Source: Mycobacterium sp. ACS1612 | Lineage (GTDB): Bacteria; Actinomycetota; Actinomycetes; Mycobacteriales; Mycobacteriaceae | Length of the DNA stretch: 43,027 nucleotides | NCBI RefSeq assembly: GCF_001667505.1 | Contig: NZ_LZHZ01000075.1 | Location: 1 to 43,027 of the forward strand | Reading direction: 5' to 3' | Part shown: in pieces, positions 24,666 through 32,524 of the stretch | Layout: the number at the start of each line of letters is the position of its first letter | Position numbering within the stretch: position 1 is the first letter of the stretch | Position numbers and translations under genes: made by a program | The notes under the pieces: model-generated | Told to the model about the DNA's origin: nothing | Databases searched by the model: none | Seen by the model: the letters and a program-made list of their open reading frames with translations, nothing else

Positions 24666-25870
24666 GCCGCAACGTCGAACGTCACCGGGATCGCCGTCGG
24701 CGACCGGAATGGATGCCCCCATATCTGCGGGCAGGTATCGGTGGCCAAGCGGATGTCCGACAAGCGGGTCAGCAAGCCCTCCAGCGCCACCCTGGTCTCC
24801 ATCCGAGCCAGGTGTAGGCCCATGCAGGTGTGCTCACCGGCTGCAAAGGAGATGTGCGGCAGTCGCTTTCGGAAGATGTCGAATTCCTCCGACCGCTCCC
24901 ATCGGCGTTCGTCCCGGTTCGCCGATCCGATCGCGACGTCGATCACCGCGCCCTTGGGAATTCGCACTCCCTCGACTTCGGTTTCCTCCGCGGCGTACCG
25001 CTGTACCACCGTCAGCGGGGTCTCGTAGCGCAGCCCCTCCTCGATTGCGGGCGCGATCAACCCGGGGTCGGTCTGCACGGCGCGGAACTGATCGGGATGG
25101 GTGAGCAACAAGAACAGCAGGTTGCCCGACGAGCGATAGGTGGTCTCGAGGCCCGCGGGCAGCAGGAGTCGCAAGAACGAGTAGATGGCCTCGTCGCTGA
25201 GCTTCTCGCCGTCGATCTCGGCGGTCACCAGATCGCCGATGATGTCGTCCGTCGGCTTGGAGCGGCGCAACTCGATCTGTTGCAGGAAGTAATCTTTCAG
25301 CGCTGCGGACGCCTCGAAGGCACGCTTGTACTTGACGGTGTAGCTGATCAGTTCGACCGCCCGTTTACGGAACCAGGGCAGGTCTTCTTCCGGCAGGCCG
25401 AGCAACTTCGAGATCACCCTGGTGGGGAACTCCATGGTGAAGTCGCGGACCAGGTCCGCCTCACCAGCCTCGATGAACTCGTCGATCAGTTGGTGCACCA
25501 CGGGCCGGACGATCTCGGGCTCCCATCGCAGCAGTGATTTCGACTTGAAGGCCGCAGACACTAAATTGCGGTGTTGCCAATGCTTTTTGCCTTCCATCGC
25601 GAGGATGGTGGGCCCGATGAAAAGGCCGATGGTGCTGTCGTAGATGTGCGAGTTGAACACCTTGCCGTCGCGGAAGACACGGTTGACCGCTTCGAAGGAC
25701 ACCGCCGCGTACAGTTGCTCGGGCATCATCGATTCCGGCGTCCTGGACCAGTCCATCACGCTGCCCTTGAACACGCCGGGCCCCCGCCGCCGTTCGGCGA
25801 ACAGCGGGTACGGGTCACGAAGCAGGTCGAACGTCTCGTCGGCCGTGGCGTCGTGCGCCGAGCTTTCCAC
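24662..25870 (-). CDS. Cytochrome P450
   Basis: A 402-residue bacterial P450. The I-helix oxygen-activation motif is AGLETT (239-244), ExxR is Glu278/Arg281, and the heme loop FAAGEHTCMG has the axial Cys349. No membrane anchor, so it is soluble and needs a ferredoxin and reductase, neither of which is in the window. GTG 25870 follows GGGAG. It stands alone behind the perfect palindrome site 7, so its expression should track the rest of the regulon. Likely role: hydroxylation of the unactivated substrate or of a CoA-bound intermediate; substrate unknown. Confidence 0.95.
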   Translation of the reverse strand: MESSAHDATADETFDLLRDPYPLFAERRRGPGVFKGSVMDWSRTPESMMPEQLYAAVSFEAVNRVFRDGKVFNSHIYDSTIGLFIGPTILAMEGKKHWQHRNLVSAAFKSKSLLRWEPEIVRPVVHQLIDEFIEAGEADLVRDFTMEFPTRVISKLLGLPEEDLPWFRKRAVELISYTVKYKRAFEASAALKDYFLQQIELRRSKPTDDIIGDLVTAEIDGEKLSDEAIYSFLRLLLPAGLETTYRSSGNLLFLLLTHPDQFRAVQTDPGLIAPAIEEGLRYETPLTVVQRYAAEETEVEGVRIPKGAVIDVAIGSANRDERRWERSEEFDIFRKRLPHISFAAGEHTCMGLHLARMETRVALEGLLTRLSDIRLATDTCPQIWGHPFRSPTAIPVTFDVAA

Positions 25871-25915
25871 CGCTGATCTCCCGCGTCATTGAACGGACAG
25901 GCACCCAGCTGATAA

Positions 25916-25934
25916 TACTGTAAAGGTTACAGTA
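25916..25934. promoter_or_regulatory. 19-bp palindromic operator, site 7 (perfect copy)
   Basis: TACTGTAAAGGTTACAGTA is the only copy with both 8-bp half-sites perfect and defines the consensus. It is 46 bp upstream of the P450 GTG and 28 bp past the stop of the acyl-CoA synthetase gene, so it serves the P450. Confidence 0.85.
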
Positions 25935-25961
25935 GTACGATCAAAGGTAGGAGTGCCTGCC

Positions 25962-27620
25962 TCAGGCGTCGCCGCTGACGGCTTGCTCGCGCGCCCAACG
26001 GTAGTCGGCCTTGCCCGCGGGACTGCGCTCGATGACAGGCCGGAACACCACGGCTTTCGGCAGTTTGTACCGAGCGATCGAGGCCGACGCATGCTCGATC
26101 AGCTCCTCGGCCGTTGCGCTGGCGCCGTCCACCAGCGCGACGATCGCGACCACCTCCTGGCCCCACCGCTCGCTGGGCCTGCCTGAGACGACGACGTCGG
26201 CGACTGCGGGGTGCGACAGCAGCACGGACTCGACCTCCTCGACGAAGATCTTTTCGCCGCCCGAATTGATGGTCTGCGACTCCCTGCCGAGAAGTTCGAT
26301 GCCGCCCTCGATCAGGTGACGGGCGCGGTCGCCAGGTATCGAGTACCGCACCCCGTCGATGACGGGGAAGGTCTTGGCTGTCTTGGCCGCATCGCCCTTG
26401 TAGCCGAGCGGGACGAACCCGCGCTGAGCCAGCCAGCCGATGCCGTCATGGCCCGGTTCGAGGATGGCGTCGAGGTTCTCCGCCGCCACCTTGGTGTCGG
26501 GCCCCGCGTTGAACCTGCCCGTGGACACCGCGCCCGGGGTCGACATGTGGCTCATTTGGATGCCGGTCTCCGAGGAGCCGACACCGTCCATCACGATCAG
26601 GCCCGGTTTGACGTCGATCAGTCGCTGTTTGGCGGTGGGTGTCAACAACGCACCGCCGTTGGCGACCACGGCCAGCGACGACACGTCGGCCGAACCGCGT
26701 TCGATCGCGTCAGCGAGTGGCCGGGCCATCGCGTCGCCGACCACCTGCACCGTCATGACCTGCTCCCGCTCGACAGTTCGGACCACCTCGTCGGCTTCGA
26801 AACGCTCTGGGGCAGAGGAAAAGACGACCGTCTGGCCCGTGGTGAGCGCGGTCATGACGGCCCACTGCGCGGCACCGTGCATGAGTGGCGGAAGGGTGAA
26901 GATCTTGGTGCCGGGATTCCCCGCGACGCGGTCGGCGATGTCGTCATAGGACGCCGCCACGTCACCCGTGTACATGTTGCGACCCCCGAACGACGTCATG
27001 AAGATGTCGTGCTGGCGCCACAGCACACCTTTCGGCATCCCCGTCGTGCCGCCGGTATACAGCACGTACAGGTCGTCGGGGGAGGGCTCGACCGGCGGAA
27101 GCTTGACCGGTCCGGACGCCACGATCGACTCGTAATCCACTGCGCCGTGCACCAAGTCGTTGCCGGAGTTGTCGGCGATCTGGATGAGCACTCGCAGGCG
27201 GGGCAGGTTGGGAAGGACTTCGGCGACCCGCGGTGCGAACGCCGCGTGATACAGCAGCGCGGTGGCACCCGAATCGGCGAGCAGATAATGCAGTTCGTTC
27301 TTGACGTAGCGGTAGTTGACGTTGAACGGGGCGACCCTGGCCCGCCACGAGCCGAGCATCCCTTCGACGTACTGCGGCCCGTTGTAGGCGTAGATGCCCA
27401 GCAGATCCTGGCCGACCTCGTGGCCGGCGAGTTCGGAGCGTTCGGTGTGACAGCCCAGCCCGCGGGAGTGTAGGTAGGCCGCGAGGCGGTTGGAGCGTTC
27501 GACAGTCTGCGCGAAGGTGTACCGGCGATCGCCTTGAATGATGAACTCCCGATCGCCGATCGCCGCGGCGACCGCGTCGGCAGCGGCGGGGACGGTGAAT
27601 TGTGTCGTGGAGTCAGACAT
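25962..27620 (-). CDS. Acyl-CoA synthetase (AMP-forming, FadD type), fifth
   Basis: A 552-residue acyl-CoA synthetase. The P-loop TGGTTGMPKG is at 189-198, followed by GVGSSETG, PGDRARHL, the NSGGEKIFVEEVESV hinge and a C-terminal SPAGKADYRWA with the catalytic Lys. It shares the HTERSEL...GQD insertion (about 58-72) with the synthetase at 16635-18242, so these two form a separate subfamily from the three at the left end. ATG 27620 has GAGAGG 5 bases upstream and an 8-bp gap to the thioesterase; the open frame upstream is not family-like. Last gene of the Rieske operon. Confidence 0.92.
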   Translation of the reverse strand: MSDSTTQFTVPAAADAVAAAIGDREFIIQGDRRYTFAQTVERSNRLAAYLHSRGLGCHTERSELAGHEVGQDLLGIYAYNGPQYVEGMLGSWRARVAPFNVNYRYVKNELHYLLADSGATALLYHAAFAPRVAEVLPNLPRLRVLIQIADNSGNDLVHGAVDYESIVASGPVKLPPVEPSPDDLYVLYTGGTTGMPKGVLWRQHDIFMTSFGGRNMYTGDVAASYDDIADRVAGNPGTKIFTLPPLMHGAAQWAVMTALTTGQTVVFSSAPERFEADEVVRTVEREQVMTVQVVGDAMARPLADAIERGSADVSSLAVVANGGALLTPTAKQRLIDVKPGLIVMDGVGSSETGIQMSHMSTPGAVSTGRFNAGPDTKVAAENLDAILEPGHDGIGWLAQRGFVPLGYKGDAAKTAKTFPVIDGVRYSIPGDRARHLIEGGIELLGRESQTINSGGEKIFVEEVESVLLSHPAVADVVVSGRPSERWGQEVVAIVALVDGASATAEELIEHASASIARYKLPKAVVFRPVIERSPAGKADYRWAREQAVSGDA

Positions 27621-27628
27621 CGTGCCTC

Positions 27629-28243
27629 TCAGGGCTGGTGCGGGAGCAGTTTGATCATCAGGCCGTTGGCCTCGGATAGTACGTTGCCCGCCGAGTCGGT
27701 CATCGCCGCCCTGACGACCAGCTTGCGGTCCTCCACGCGGTCGATCCACGCCCTTGACGACAACACCTCGTCAGTGGGGGTTACTCGCCGGTAGTCGACG
27801 TGCAGGAACGCCGTTCGGCTGTCGGGCCGTCCGGCGGCGGAGACCACCATGCCGAAATGCCAGTCGTAGAAGAGCGGTATGACACCGCCGTGCACGGCGC
27901 CGTTGCCGCCGACGTGGAAGCGGGTGAAGTGCCCGCGCATGGTGACCTCGTCGGGGCTCGACTCGACCACCTGCCACGGCGGCATGAGCGGATGGCCGTT
28001 GCCGGGAAGGTCGGTGGCCCGTCCCGCGGGTGCGACGCCCTCGGGTGCGCTGTGCTTCTCGAGTCGGGCGCAGACGTCTTCGATATGCGAGGCCGCGTCA
28101 CTCCACACCGACCTGTCGGGGTCCGCGGCTACCGCGATGTCTTGCAGTCGGCGCATCGCTGCCATGAACCGGGCCATCTCCGGTGTCGCCTCGAGCGGTG
28201 TGACCCTTGCGAATTCGCGGATGCCGTCCTCGGTATCGGTCAT
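27629..28243 (-). CDS. Hotdog-fold thioesterase (PaaI-like)
   Basis: A 204-residue protein. Its C-terminal half has the hotdog thioesterase pattern: FHVGGNGAVHGGVIPLFYD (about 109-127, with HGG), then LHVDYRRVTP and an end strand. The N-terminal 90 residues are helical and less conserved. It presumably hydrolyses an acyl-CoA from the pathway. ATG 28243 overlaps the isochorismatase-like stop as ATGA, so translation is coupled. It is related in plan to the thioesterase at 6924-7574, but keeps the HGG motif that the other has as NGG. Confidence 0.82.
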   Translation of the reverse strand: MTDTEDGIREFARVTPLEATPEMARFMAAMRRLQDIAVAADPDRSVWSDAASHIEDVCARLEKHSAPEGVAPAGRATDLPGNGHPLMPPWQVVESSPDEVTMRGHFTRFHVGGNGAVHGGVIPLFYDWHFGMVVSAAGRPDSRTAFLHVDYRRVTPTDEVLSSRAWIDRVEDRKLVVRAAMTDSAGNVLSEANGLMIKLLPHQP

Positions 28244-28851
28244 GTCCACGCCTCGATGAGGTCGTCGGTGGTGGTGAGGGTGGCGAGCAGCGACAGCGTG
28301 TTGTCGACGACCGATGTCGCGTACTCGGTGGGGATTCCAGCGACCGCATCGCGTGGTACGACGACGCGGTAAGCAAGATTCACCGCGTCCATGACGAGGT
28401 TCGTGATCGCGACGTTGACCGAGACGCCGACGGCGACGATCGTCGAGACGCCCAGGTTGCGAAGCGTCGCGTCCAGGTCCGTGCCGCCCATCGGTCCGAT
28501 GCCGTGGGACCGCCGCAACACCACATCGGTTGGCGCAGGGCCGAGTTCGGGTAATAGCGACGCACCGGCGCTGCCTGGGGCGATGTCGACACCGCTTCCG
28601 ATGGTGAAGATCTTTGCGTTGTGATTGGCGCCCAGTCCGTCGGGCCGCCGCTGCACCAGGCAGTGCACGATCTTCACGCCTGCGTCGCGGGCGGCGGGCA
28701 GCAGGCGTGCGATGTTGGGCACGGCTACCCGACGCGCTTCCTGTGCAAGAACCGCCAGGCCGGCGTCGGGGCCCACGACCGCGCCTTGACATTCCTGCGT
28801 GACGATCGCGGTGTGCGCCGGCGCCGCGATCTCGGCGAGCGTCTTGGTCAT
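28240..28851 (-). CDS. Isochorismatase-fold protein with lost catalytic triad
   Basis: A 203-residue protein of the isochorismatase/cysteine hydrolase fold, recognisable by its strand order and by GVSVNVAITNLVMDA and VVVPRDAVAG. The family's Asp-Lys-Cys triad appears absent: Glu20 stands for Asp (VTQECQ), Arg113 for Lys (VVLRR) and Ala148 for Cys. Ordinary hydrolysis through a Cys nucleophile is therefore unlikely, and it may be a binding or structural protein or an enzyme with other chemistry. ATG 28851 overlaps the Rieske stop as ATGA. Co-expressed with the Rieske oxygenase and thioesterase. Confidence 0.82.
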   Translation of the reverse strand: MTKTLAEIAAPAHTAIVTQECQGAVVGPDAGLAVLAQEARRVAVPNIARLLPAARDAGVKIVHCLVQRRPDGLGANHNAKIFTIGSGVDIAPGSAGASLLPELGPAPTDVVLRRSHGIGPMGGTDLDATLRNLGVSTIVAVGVSVNVAITNLVMDAVNLAYRVVVPRDAVAGIPTEYATSVVDNTLSLLATLTTTDDLIEAWT

Positions 28852-29846
28852 GCGGTCGCGGGAACTTCGTAGAACTGTGTCGCCCACTTGCGAATGGCCA
28901 TATAGGGTTTCGCGTCGACCTTGGACAGTGCGGGTTGCTCGACGTACTCCTGATGTCGCCAGATGTTGAGGTCATCCCATACGGTGCCCATGAACTGGCG
29001 CTCGACCTGTGCGCGCACCGAATCGGGCGGAACGTCCGAGGTATCGCCGGGAAGCCGTGGCCACCAGATCGAATAGAACATATCCGAGAACCCGTCTTCG
29101 ACGGGCGTGCAAGCGAAGATCAGACGATGGTTCGACGAGCCCTCGAAAGCACTGATCGCGAAGCCGAGACCGGAGAAGTGACTGTGGATGTAGAGCGCCA
29201 TCTTGTCCCGATCGTCGCTGCGAACGTCGGGCCAGCCGGTCAAAAATCGCCACTCCTCGTTGACCGCTTCCCACTCGAGACATACCGGCGTCACCGTCGC
29301 ACCGTGCACATAGTGGAAATGCGCGCTGTCGGGCCCGTTTTCGGCGACGATCTGTGGGTGCACCGGCTCGCGTTCGGCGCGGCTGGAGAACTCCGGGTAC
29401 GGGCGGTAGTACGCATCGGGGTCCGTCGGGAACTGCGGAAACTTCGCGAACAGATCAGGCATGTCCCACCGCGGTTCCGCCCCGTCGGGGTGATGCCAGA
29501 TGAACACACAGCCGTATTGTTCGACGACGGGATACACACGAAGCCGCAGCGCCTTGTTCGCCCGGTCCGGTTGATAGGGGATGTACCGGTTGGTGCCGTC
29601 GGGTCCCCACCGCCAACCGTGGAAGGGACACTCGACGCAGTCACCGACCACCTTGCCGCCATGGCCGATGTGCGCGCCGAGGTGCCGGCAATGACCGGAG
29701 AGCACGTGCAGTTCGCCGGACTCATCGCGATAAGCGACCAGGTCCTCACCGAAGTACCGAAGAGGCCGTACGTCCCCGACACCGAACTCCGCCGACCAGC
29801 CGCCCATGAACCAGCCGGTTACCTTCCAGGTGAAAGGGACTTTCAC
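28848..29846 (-). CDS. Rieske non-heme iron oxygenase, terminal oxygenase subunit (KshA-like)
   Basis: A 332-residue Rieske-type oxygenase. The [2Fe-2S] ligands are Cys53-x-His55 and Cys73-x-x-His76. The mononuclear iron motif is N170-x-x-D173-x-x-H176-x4-H181 in ENGPDSAHFHYVHGA. The size and HYVHGA segment resemble KshA-type monooxygenases of steroid degradation. A reductase partner is not encoded nearby. GTG 29846 is the most probable start: the domain begins there, AGAGG lies about 11 bases upstream, and palindrome site 8 lies 28 bp upstream. The longer open frame beyond it runs through the promoter. It heads a four-gene operon. Confidence 0.92.
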   Translation of the reverse strand: MKVPFTWKVTGWFMGGWSAEFGVGDVRPLRYFGEDLVAYRDESGELHVLSGHCRHLGAHIGHGGKVVGDCVECPFHGWRWGPDGTNRYIPYQPDRANKALRLRVYPVVEQYGCVFIWHHPDGAEPRWDMPDLFAKFPQFPTDPDAYYRPYPEFSSRAEREPVHPQIVAENGPDSAHFHYVHGATVTPVCLEWEAVNEEWRFLTGWPDVRSDDRDKMALYIHSHFSGLGFAISAFEGSSNHRLIFACTPVEDGFSDMFYSIWWPRLPGDTSDVPPDSVRAQVERQFMGTVWDDLNIWRHQEYVEQPALSKVDAKPYMAIRKWATQFYEVPATA

Positions 29847-29873
29847 GGGCGGCCGCCTCTGGGTTCCGTCGGA

Positions 29874-29892
29874 TACTAAATTGATTACAGTA
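29874..29892. promoter_or_regulatory. 19-bp palindromic operator, site 8
   Basis: TACTAAATTGATTACAGTA matches the consensus at 13 of 16 fixed positions; its right half is perfect. It lies 28 bp upstream of the Rieske oxygenase GTG. Confidence 0.75.
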
Positions 29893-30011
29893 TAGATTTC
29901 CGCACGGGGCAAGCAGGGCGGGCGGTGGGTCGGGGAACGTTGGTCGTGATGCGTCCGTCCCCAAACAGGCTGCCGGTCAGCAAAATTGGTCGCCCACTTG
30001 ATTTTCGCCCG

Positions 30012-30029
30012 ACCTACGGTAGCGTAGGT
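30012..30029. promoter_or_regulatory. Distinct palindrome upstream of the DesA-type desaturase
   Basis: ACCTACG-GTAG-CGTAGGT is a perfect 7+4+7 inverted repeat 34 bp upstream of the desaturase ATG. A further CGTAGGT half-site lies at 30038-30044. It is unlike the TACTGTAA palindrome, so the desaturase is probably under a separate regulator, for instance one that senses fatty acids (inference). Confidence 0.6.
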
Positions 30030-30062
30030 TACGCAGTCGTAGGTAAGTGACGGAGAGTCTCG

Positions 30063-30983
30063 ATGACGACAACGCAAGCGGCATTGCTCACTGAGCTGGA
30101 ACCAGCGGTAGAGGCCAATCTGAATCGCCACCTCGAGATGGCGAAGCCCTGGAATCCGCACGACTACGTCCCGTGGAGTCGCGGGCGCGATTTCGCGTTA
30201 CTGGGTGGGCAGGACTGGACGCCTGCCGATTCCCAACTCGACGAGGTTGCCAAGGCGGCGATGTTCGTGAACCTGCTGACCGAAGACAATCTGCCGTCCT
30301 ACCACCGCGAGATCGCGGTGCGCTTTGGGCGCGACGGCGCTTGGGGCCAGTGGGTCGGTCAGTGGACGGCCGAAGAGGGCCGCCACAGCATCGCGATCCG
30401 CGACTATCTCGTCGTCACCCGCGGTGTCGATCCGGTGGCTCTCGAGCACGGTCGTATGGTGCACACGGCCGCCGGCTACGATTCGGGTGACAAGTCACCG
30501 ATCGAGGCGCTGGCTTATGTGTCCTTCCAGGAACTGGCGACGCGAATCAGCCACCGCAACACCGGTCGGGCGTCTGGATGTCCGATCGCCGAACAACTAC
30601 TCACGCGCATCGCGACCGATGAGAACCTGCACATGGTGTTCTACCGAAATCTGGTGAACGCCGCGCTCGACATCGCGCCGAACGTGACGATGAAGGCGAT
30701 CGCTCGCGAAGTGATCAACTTCCAGATGCCGGGCAGCACCATGCCAGGCTTCGCCGAGAACGCGCTGGTGATCGCGAAAGCGGGGATCTACGACCTGCGA
30801 TCACATCTGGACGACGTCGTGCGGCCCGTGTTGCGCTTCTGGCGGGTGTTCGATCGCGAGGATCTCGACGGCGAAGGCGCTCGCGCCCGAGACGAACTGG
30901 CGGCGTTCCTGGATCTTGTCGAGGAGAAGGCCGCCTACTACGACCGGCGTCGCGAGGAACGACTGGTCGCCTCGGCGGGGTAG
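30063..30983 (+). CDS. Acyl-ACP desaturase family protein (DesA type)
   Basis: A 306-residue soluble di-iron protein of the acyl-ACP desaturase family. Iron-ligand motifs are visible: Glu74 in LLTEDNLPSYH, EEGRH (Glu105/His108), Glu157 in FQELATRISH, and DENLH (Glu187/His190). Mycobacterial DesA proteins introduce double bonds into fatty acyl chains for lipid or mycolate synthesis. ATG 30063 follows CGGAGAG. The promoter carries its own palindrome and no copy of the cluster operator. It may be a lipid gene outside the catabolic regulon, or a hydroxylase-like relative. Confidence 0.88.
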   Translation: MTTTQAALLTELEPAVEANLNRHLEMAKPWNPHDYVPWSRGRDFALLGGQDWTPADSQLDEVAKAAMFVNLLTEDNLPSYHREIAVRFGRDGAWGQWVGQWTAEEGRHSIAIRDYLVVTRGVDPVALEHGRMVHTAAGYDSGDKSPIEALAYVSFQELATRISHRNTGRASGCPIAEQLLTRIATDENLHMVFYRNLVNAALDIAPNVTMKAIAREVINFQMPGSTMPGFAENALVIAKAGIYDLRSHLDDVVRPVLRFWRVFDREDLDGEGARARDELAAFLDLVEEKAAYYDRRREERLVASAG

Positions 30984-30984
30984 G

Positions 30985-31209
30985 CCGGGCAGTTCCGTGC
31001 CCGACGCCCAGCGTGAGTGGATCGAACACACCACATCGCTGGTGGCGCCGACTGTGCTCGTGCACCCGACGTGCAACTCCTGGTACAACGGCGGCAACGT
31101 ACCGGGTGAGAAGCGGATGTACATGGGCTATACGGCAGGGATCCCCGAGTACCGACGCCAGTGTGACGAGATCGCGGCCGCCGGATACACGGGCTTCGAG
31201 CTTGGGTAG
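30985..31209 (+). pseudogene. Baeyer-Villiger monooxygenase remnant (C-terminal end)
   Basis: About 70 codons that read like the extreme C-terminus of a flavin-dependent Baeyer-Villiger monooxygenase: HPTCNSWYNGGNVPGEKR, then MYMGYTAGIPEYRRQCDEIA and a final GYTGFELG. Relatives typically show NSWYLGANIPGK and a GYxGF end. The FAD and NADP domains (about 450 residues) are missing, and the fragment begins directly after the desaturase stop. There is no proper start; a GTG at 30997 is the only candidate. The region from 30984 to 31732 contains only this and the next decayed gene. Confidence 0.75.
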
Positions 31210-31213
31210 CGCG

Positions 31214-31705
31214 ATGGGGGTGTTCGAGCGGGTATGGGCAGCGGGCCACGAGTTCACCGGCCTGCCACCGGAGACGAATTCGGCGCTACGGTTCGAGGAC
31301 TGGAACCCGCTGTCGCGTAATGGTGCTCGCGTACTCGGCGAGGTGTTGCTGGACGAGATGGCGCTGACCGGAATGAAATTGGCGGCGCCACCGCCGAAGC
31401 CGGAATGCTCGGAGCAGGCGTGTGCTGCGACGGCGGACGAACCGGCCGCGTTGAGCACCGGCGCACATGGGGATCCGGAACCGTTGTGCGTCAAGTCGAT
31501 TCGCGAGCTCCGGTTCGGAGCGCTGCGTTACGAACGGCTGGCGTTCGAACACACGCCTGCCCTCCCGCGGTCGCTGGCCGTGGAGGGCCTCGCAGAGGCG
31601 GCCACCGCGTGGTGCATCTGTGTCGAAAGGGCGACGAGCAGCGGCCGTGGCTGGTGTGGGTGCACGGCGCAGGTCAGGGGCAGTCCGCTCGACCTGGTGG
31701 TCTAA
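31214..31705 (+). pseudogene. Alpha/beta hydrolase remnant, frameshifted and truncated
   Basis: The frame from ATG 31214 (starting VFERVWAAGHEF) reads as a long N-terminal region up to about 31605 (SLAVEGLAEAATA). The expected continuation then appears in another frame: VVHLCRKGDEQ followed by RPWLVWVHGAGQGQ, the strand-turn-oxyanion segment of alpha/beta hydrolases. No nucleophile elbow or His follows before the IclR gene, so most of the catalytic domain is lost. Position just behind a Baeyer-Villiger remnant suggests a former monooxygenase-esterase pair. The identification rests mainly on the WVHGAGQG segment. Confidence 0.6.
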
Positions 31706-31732
31706 CGGCGTCCGAGCGTTTTCTGCGGGGGC

Positions 31733-32515
31733 TCAGCGCGGAAGCCGGCCGCCGATCGTGCGGGTGACTTGCTCGGCGTAGCCGACCAGCAGGTCGATCC
31801 ATGCCTCGCATTGTGATTGCGGCATGCGCACCGTCGGCCCGCTGATCGTGATGGCGCCGAGAATGTCGGCCGCCGCGTCGAACACTGGGGCGGAAAGACC
31901 TGACGCCGAATCTTCGCGCTCGCCTGTCGTAATCGCATAGCCGTCGGCCTTGGCCTGTGCGATCAACTTACGCAATTCGTCGGGACTGGTGACCGTCCCG
32001 TCGGTCATCGGTTCGAGCGGAGCGGCTAGGACCTTGTCGGCCAGATCGGGATTCCAGGCCAGCAGGATCCGCGACGCCGATCCGACGTGCAGCGGAATGA
32101 CCTTGCCCACGTACATGTCCCGGCGTAGCGCATGATGCGTTTCGGCCACCGCGACGCACACCCTGAAGTTCTGTTCGACCTTGAAGAAGCAGGCGGTCTC
32201 ACCGGTCTTGTCCCGGATCTCCTTGAGCACAGGGTTGACCACCGCCAGGACGTCGAGGTCCTTCAGCGCGGTGGCGGCCCAGTACGACATCCGCACACCG
32301 ATCCGGATCCGATCACCTGTCCTGTCGAGCAGACCCTGCGCGACCATGTTGCTGACCAGGCGCTGGACGGTCGAGGTGGGCAACCCAGTCGCCTGCTGGA
32401 TCTCGCCCAGCGACATATCGGGATGGGACAGCGAGAACGCATCGAGGATCTCGGTGATCTTGCCGAGCACCAGCAATGGTTGCTGCTTGGTCGATGCGGC
32501 GTCTTCGGTTGCCAT
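31733..32515 (-). CDS. IclR-family transcriptional regulator
   Basis: A 260-residue IclR regulator. The N-terminal winged helix has LGEIQQATGLPTSTVQRLVS at about 36-55 and a wing ending RIRIGVRM. The C-terminal ligand domain has the usual SASRILLAW and ASGLSAPVFD segments. IclR proteins usually sense small organic acids and control adjacent catabolic operons. It is the last gene of a compact minus-strand unit (permease, CoA-transferase, HMG-CoA-lyase type, IclR) with a 9-bp gap to the lyase. It is therefore the natural regulator of this unit rather than of the palindrome regulon. Confidence 0.92.
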   Translation of the reverse strand: MATEDAASTKQQPLLVLGKITEILDAFSLSHPDMSLGEIQQATGLPTSTVQRLVSNMVAQGLLDRTGDRIRIGVRMSYWAATALKDLDVLAVVNPVLKEIRDKTGETACFFKVEQNFRVCVAVAETHHALRRDMYVGKVIPLHVGSASRILLAWNPDLADKVLAAPLEPMTDGTVTSPDELRKLIAQAKADGYAITTGEREDSASGLSAPVFDAAADILGAITISGPTVRMPQSQCEAWIDLLVGYAEQVTRTIGGRLPR

Positions 32516-32524
32516 GCCGAGAAT

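Noticed and set aside
24335..24817. Plus-strand open frame of 160 codons across the ALDH remnant and the P450 3' end
   Set aside because: Beyond the first codons it is Arg-rich shadow sequence and runs antisense into the P450; only the short ALDH segment in another frame has family character.
28244..28975. N-terminal extension of the thioesterase frame upstream of 28243
   Set aside because: It overlaps the isochorismatase-like gene, is Arg-rich with no domain pattern, and the ATGA overlap at 28243 gives a better start.
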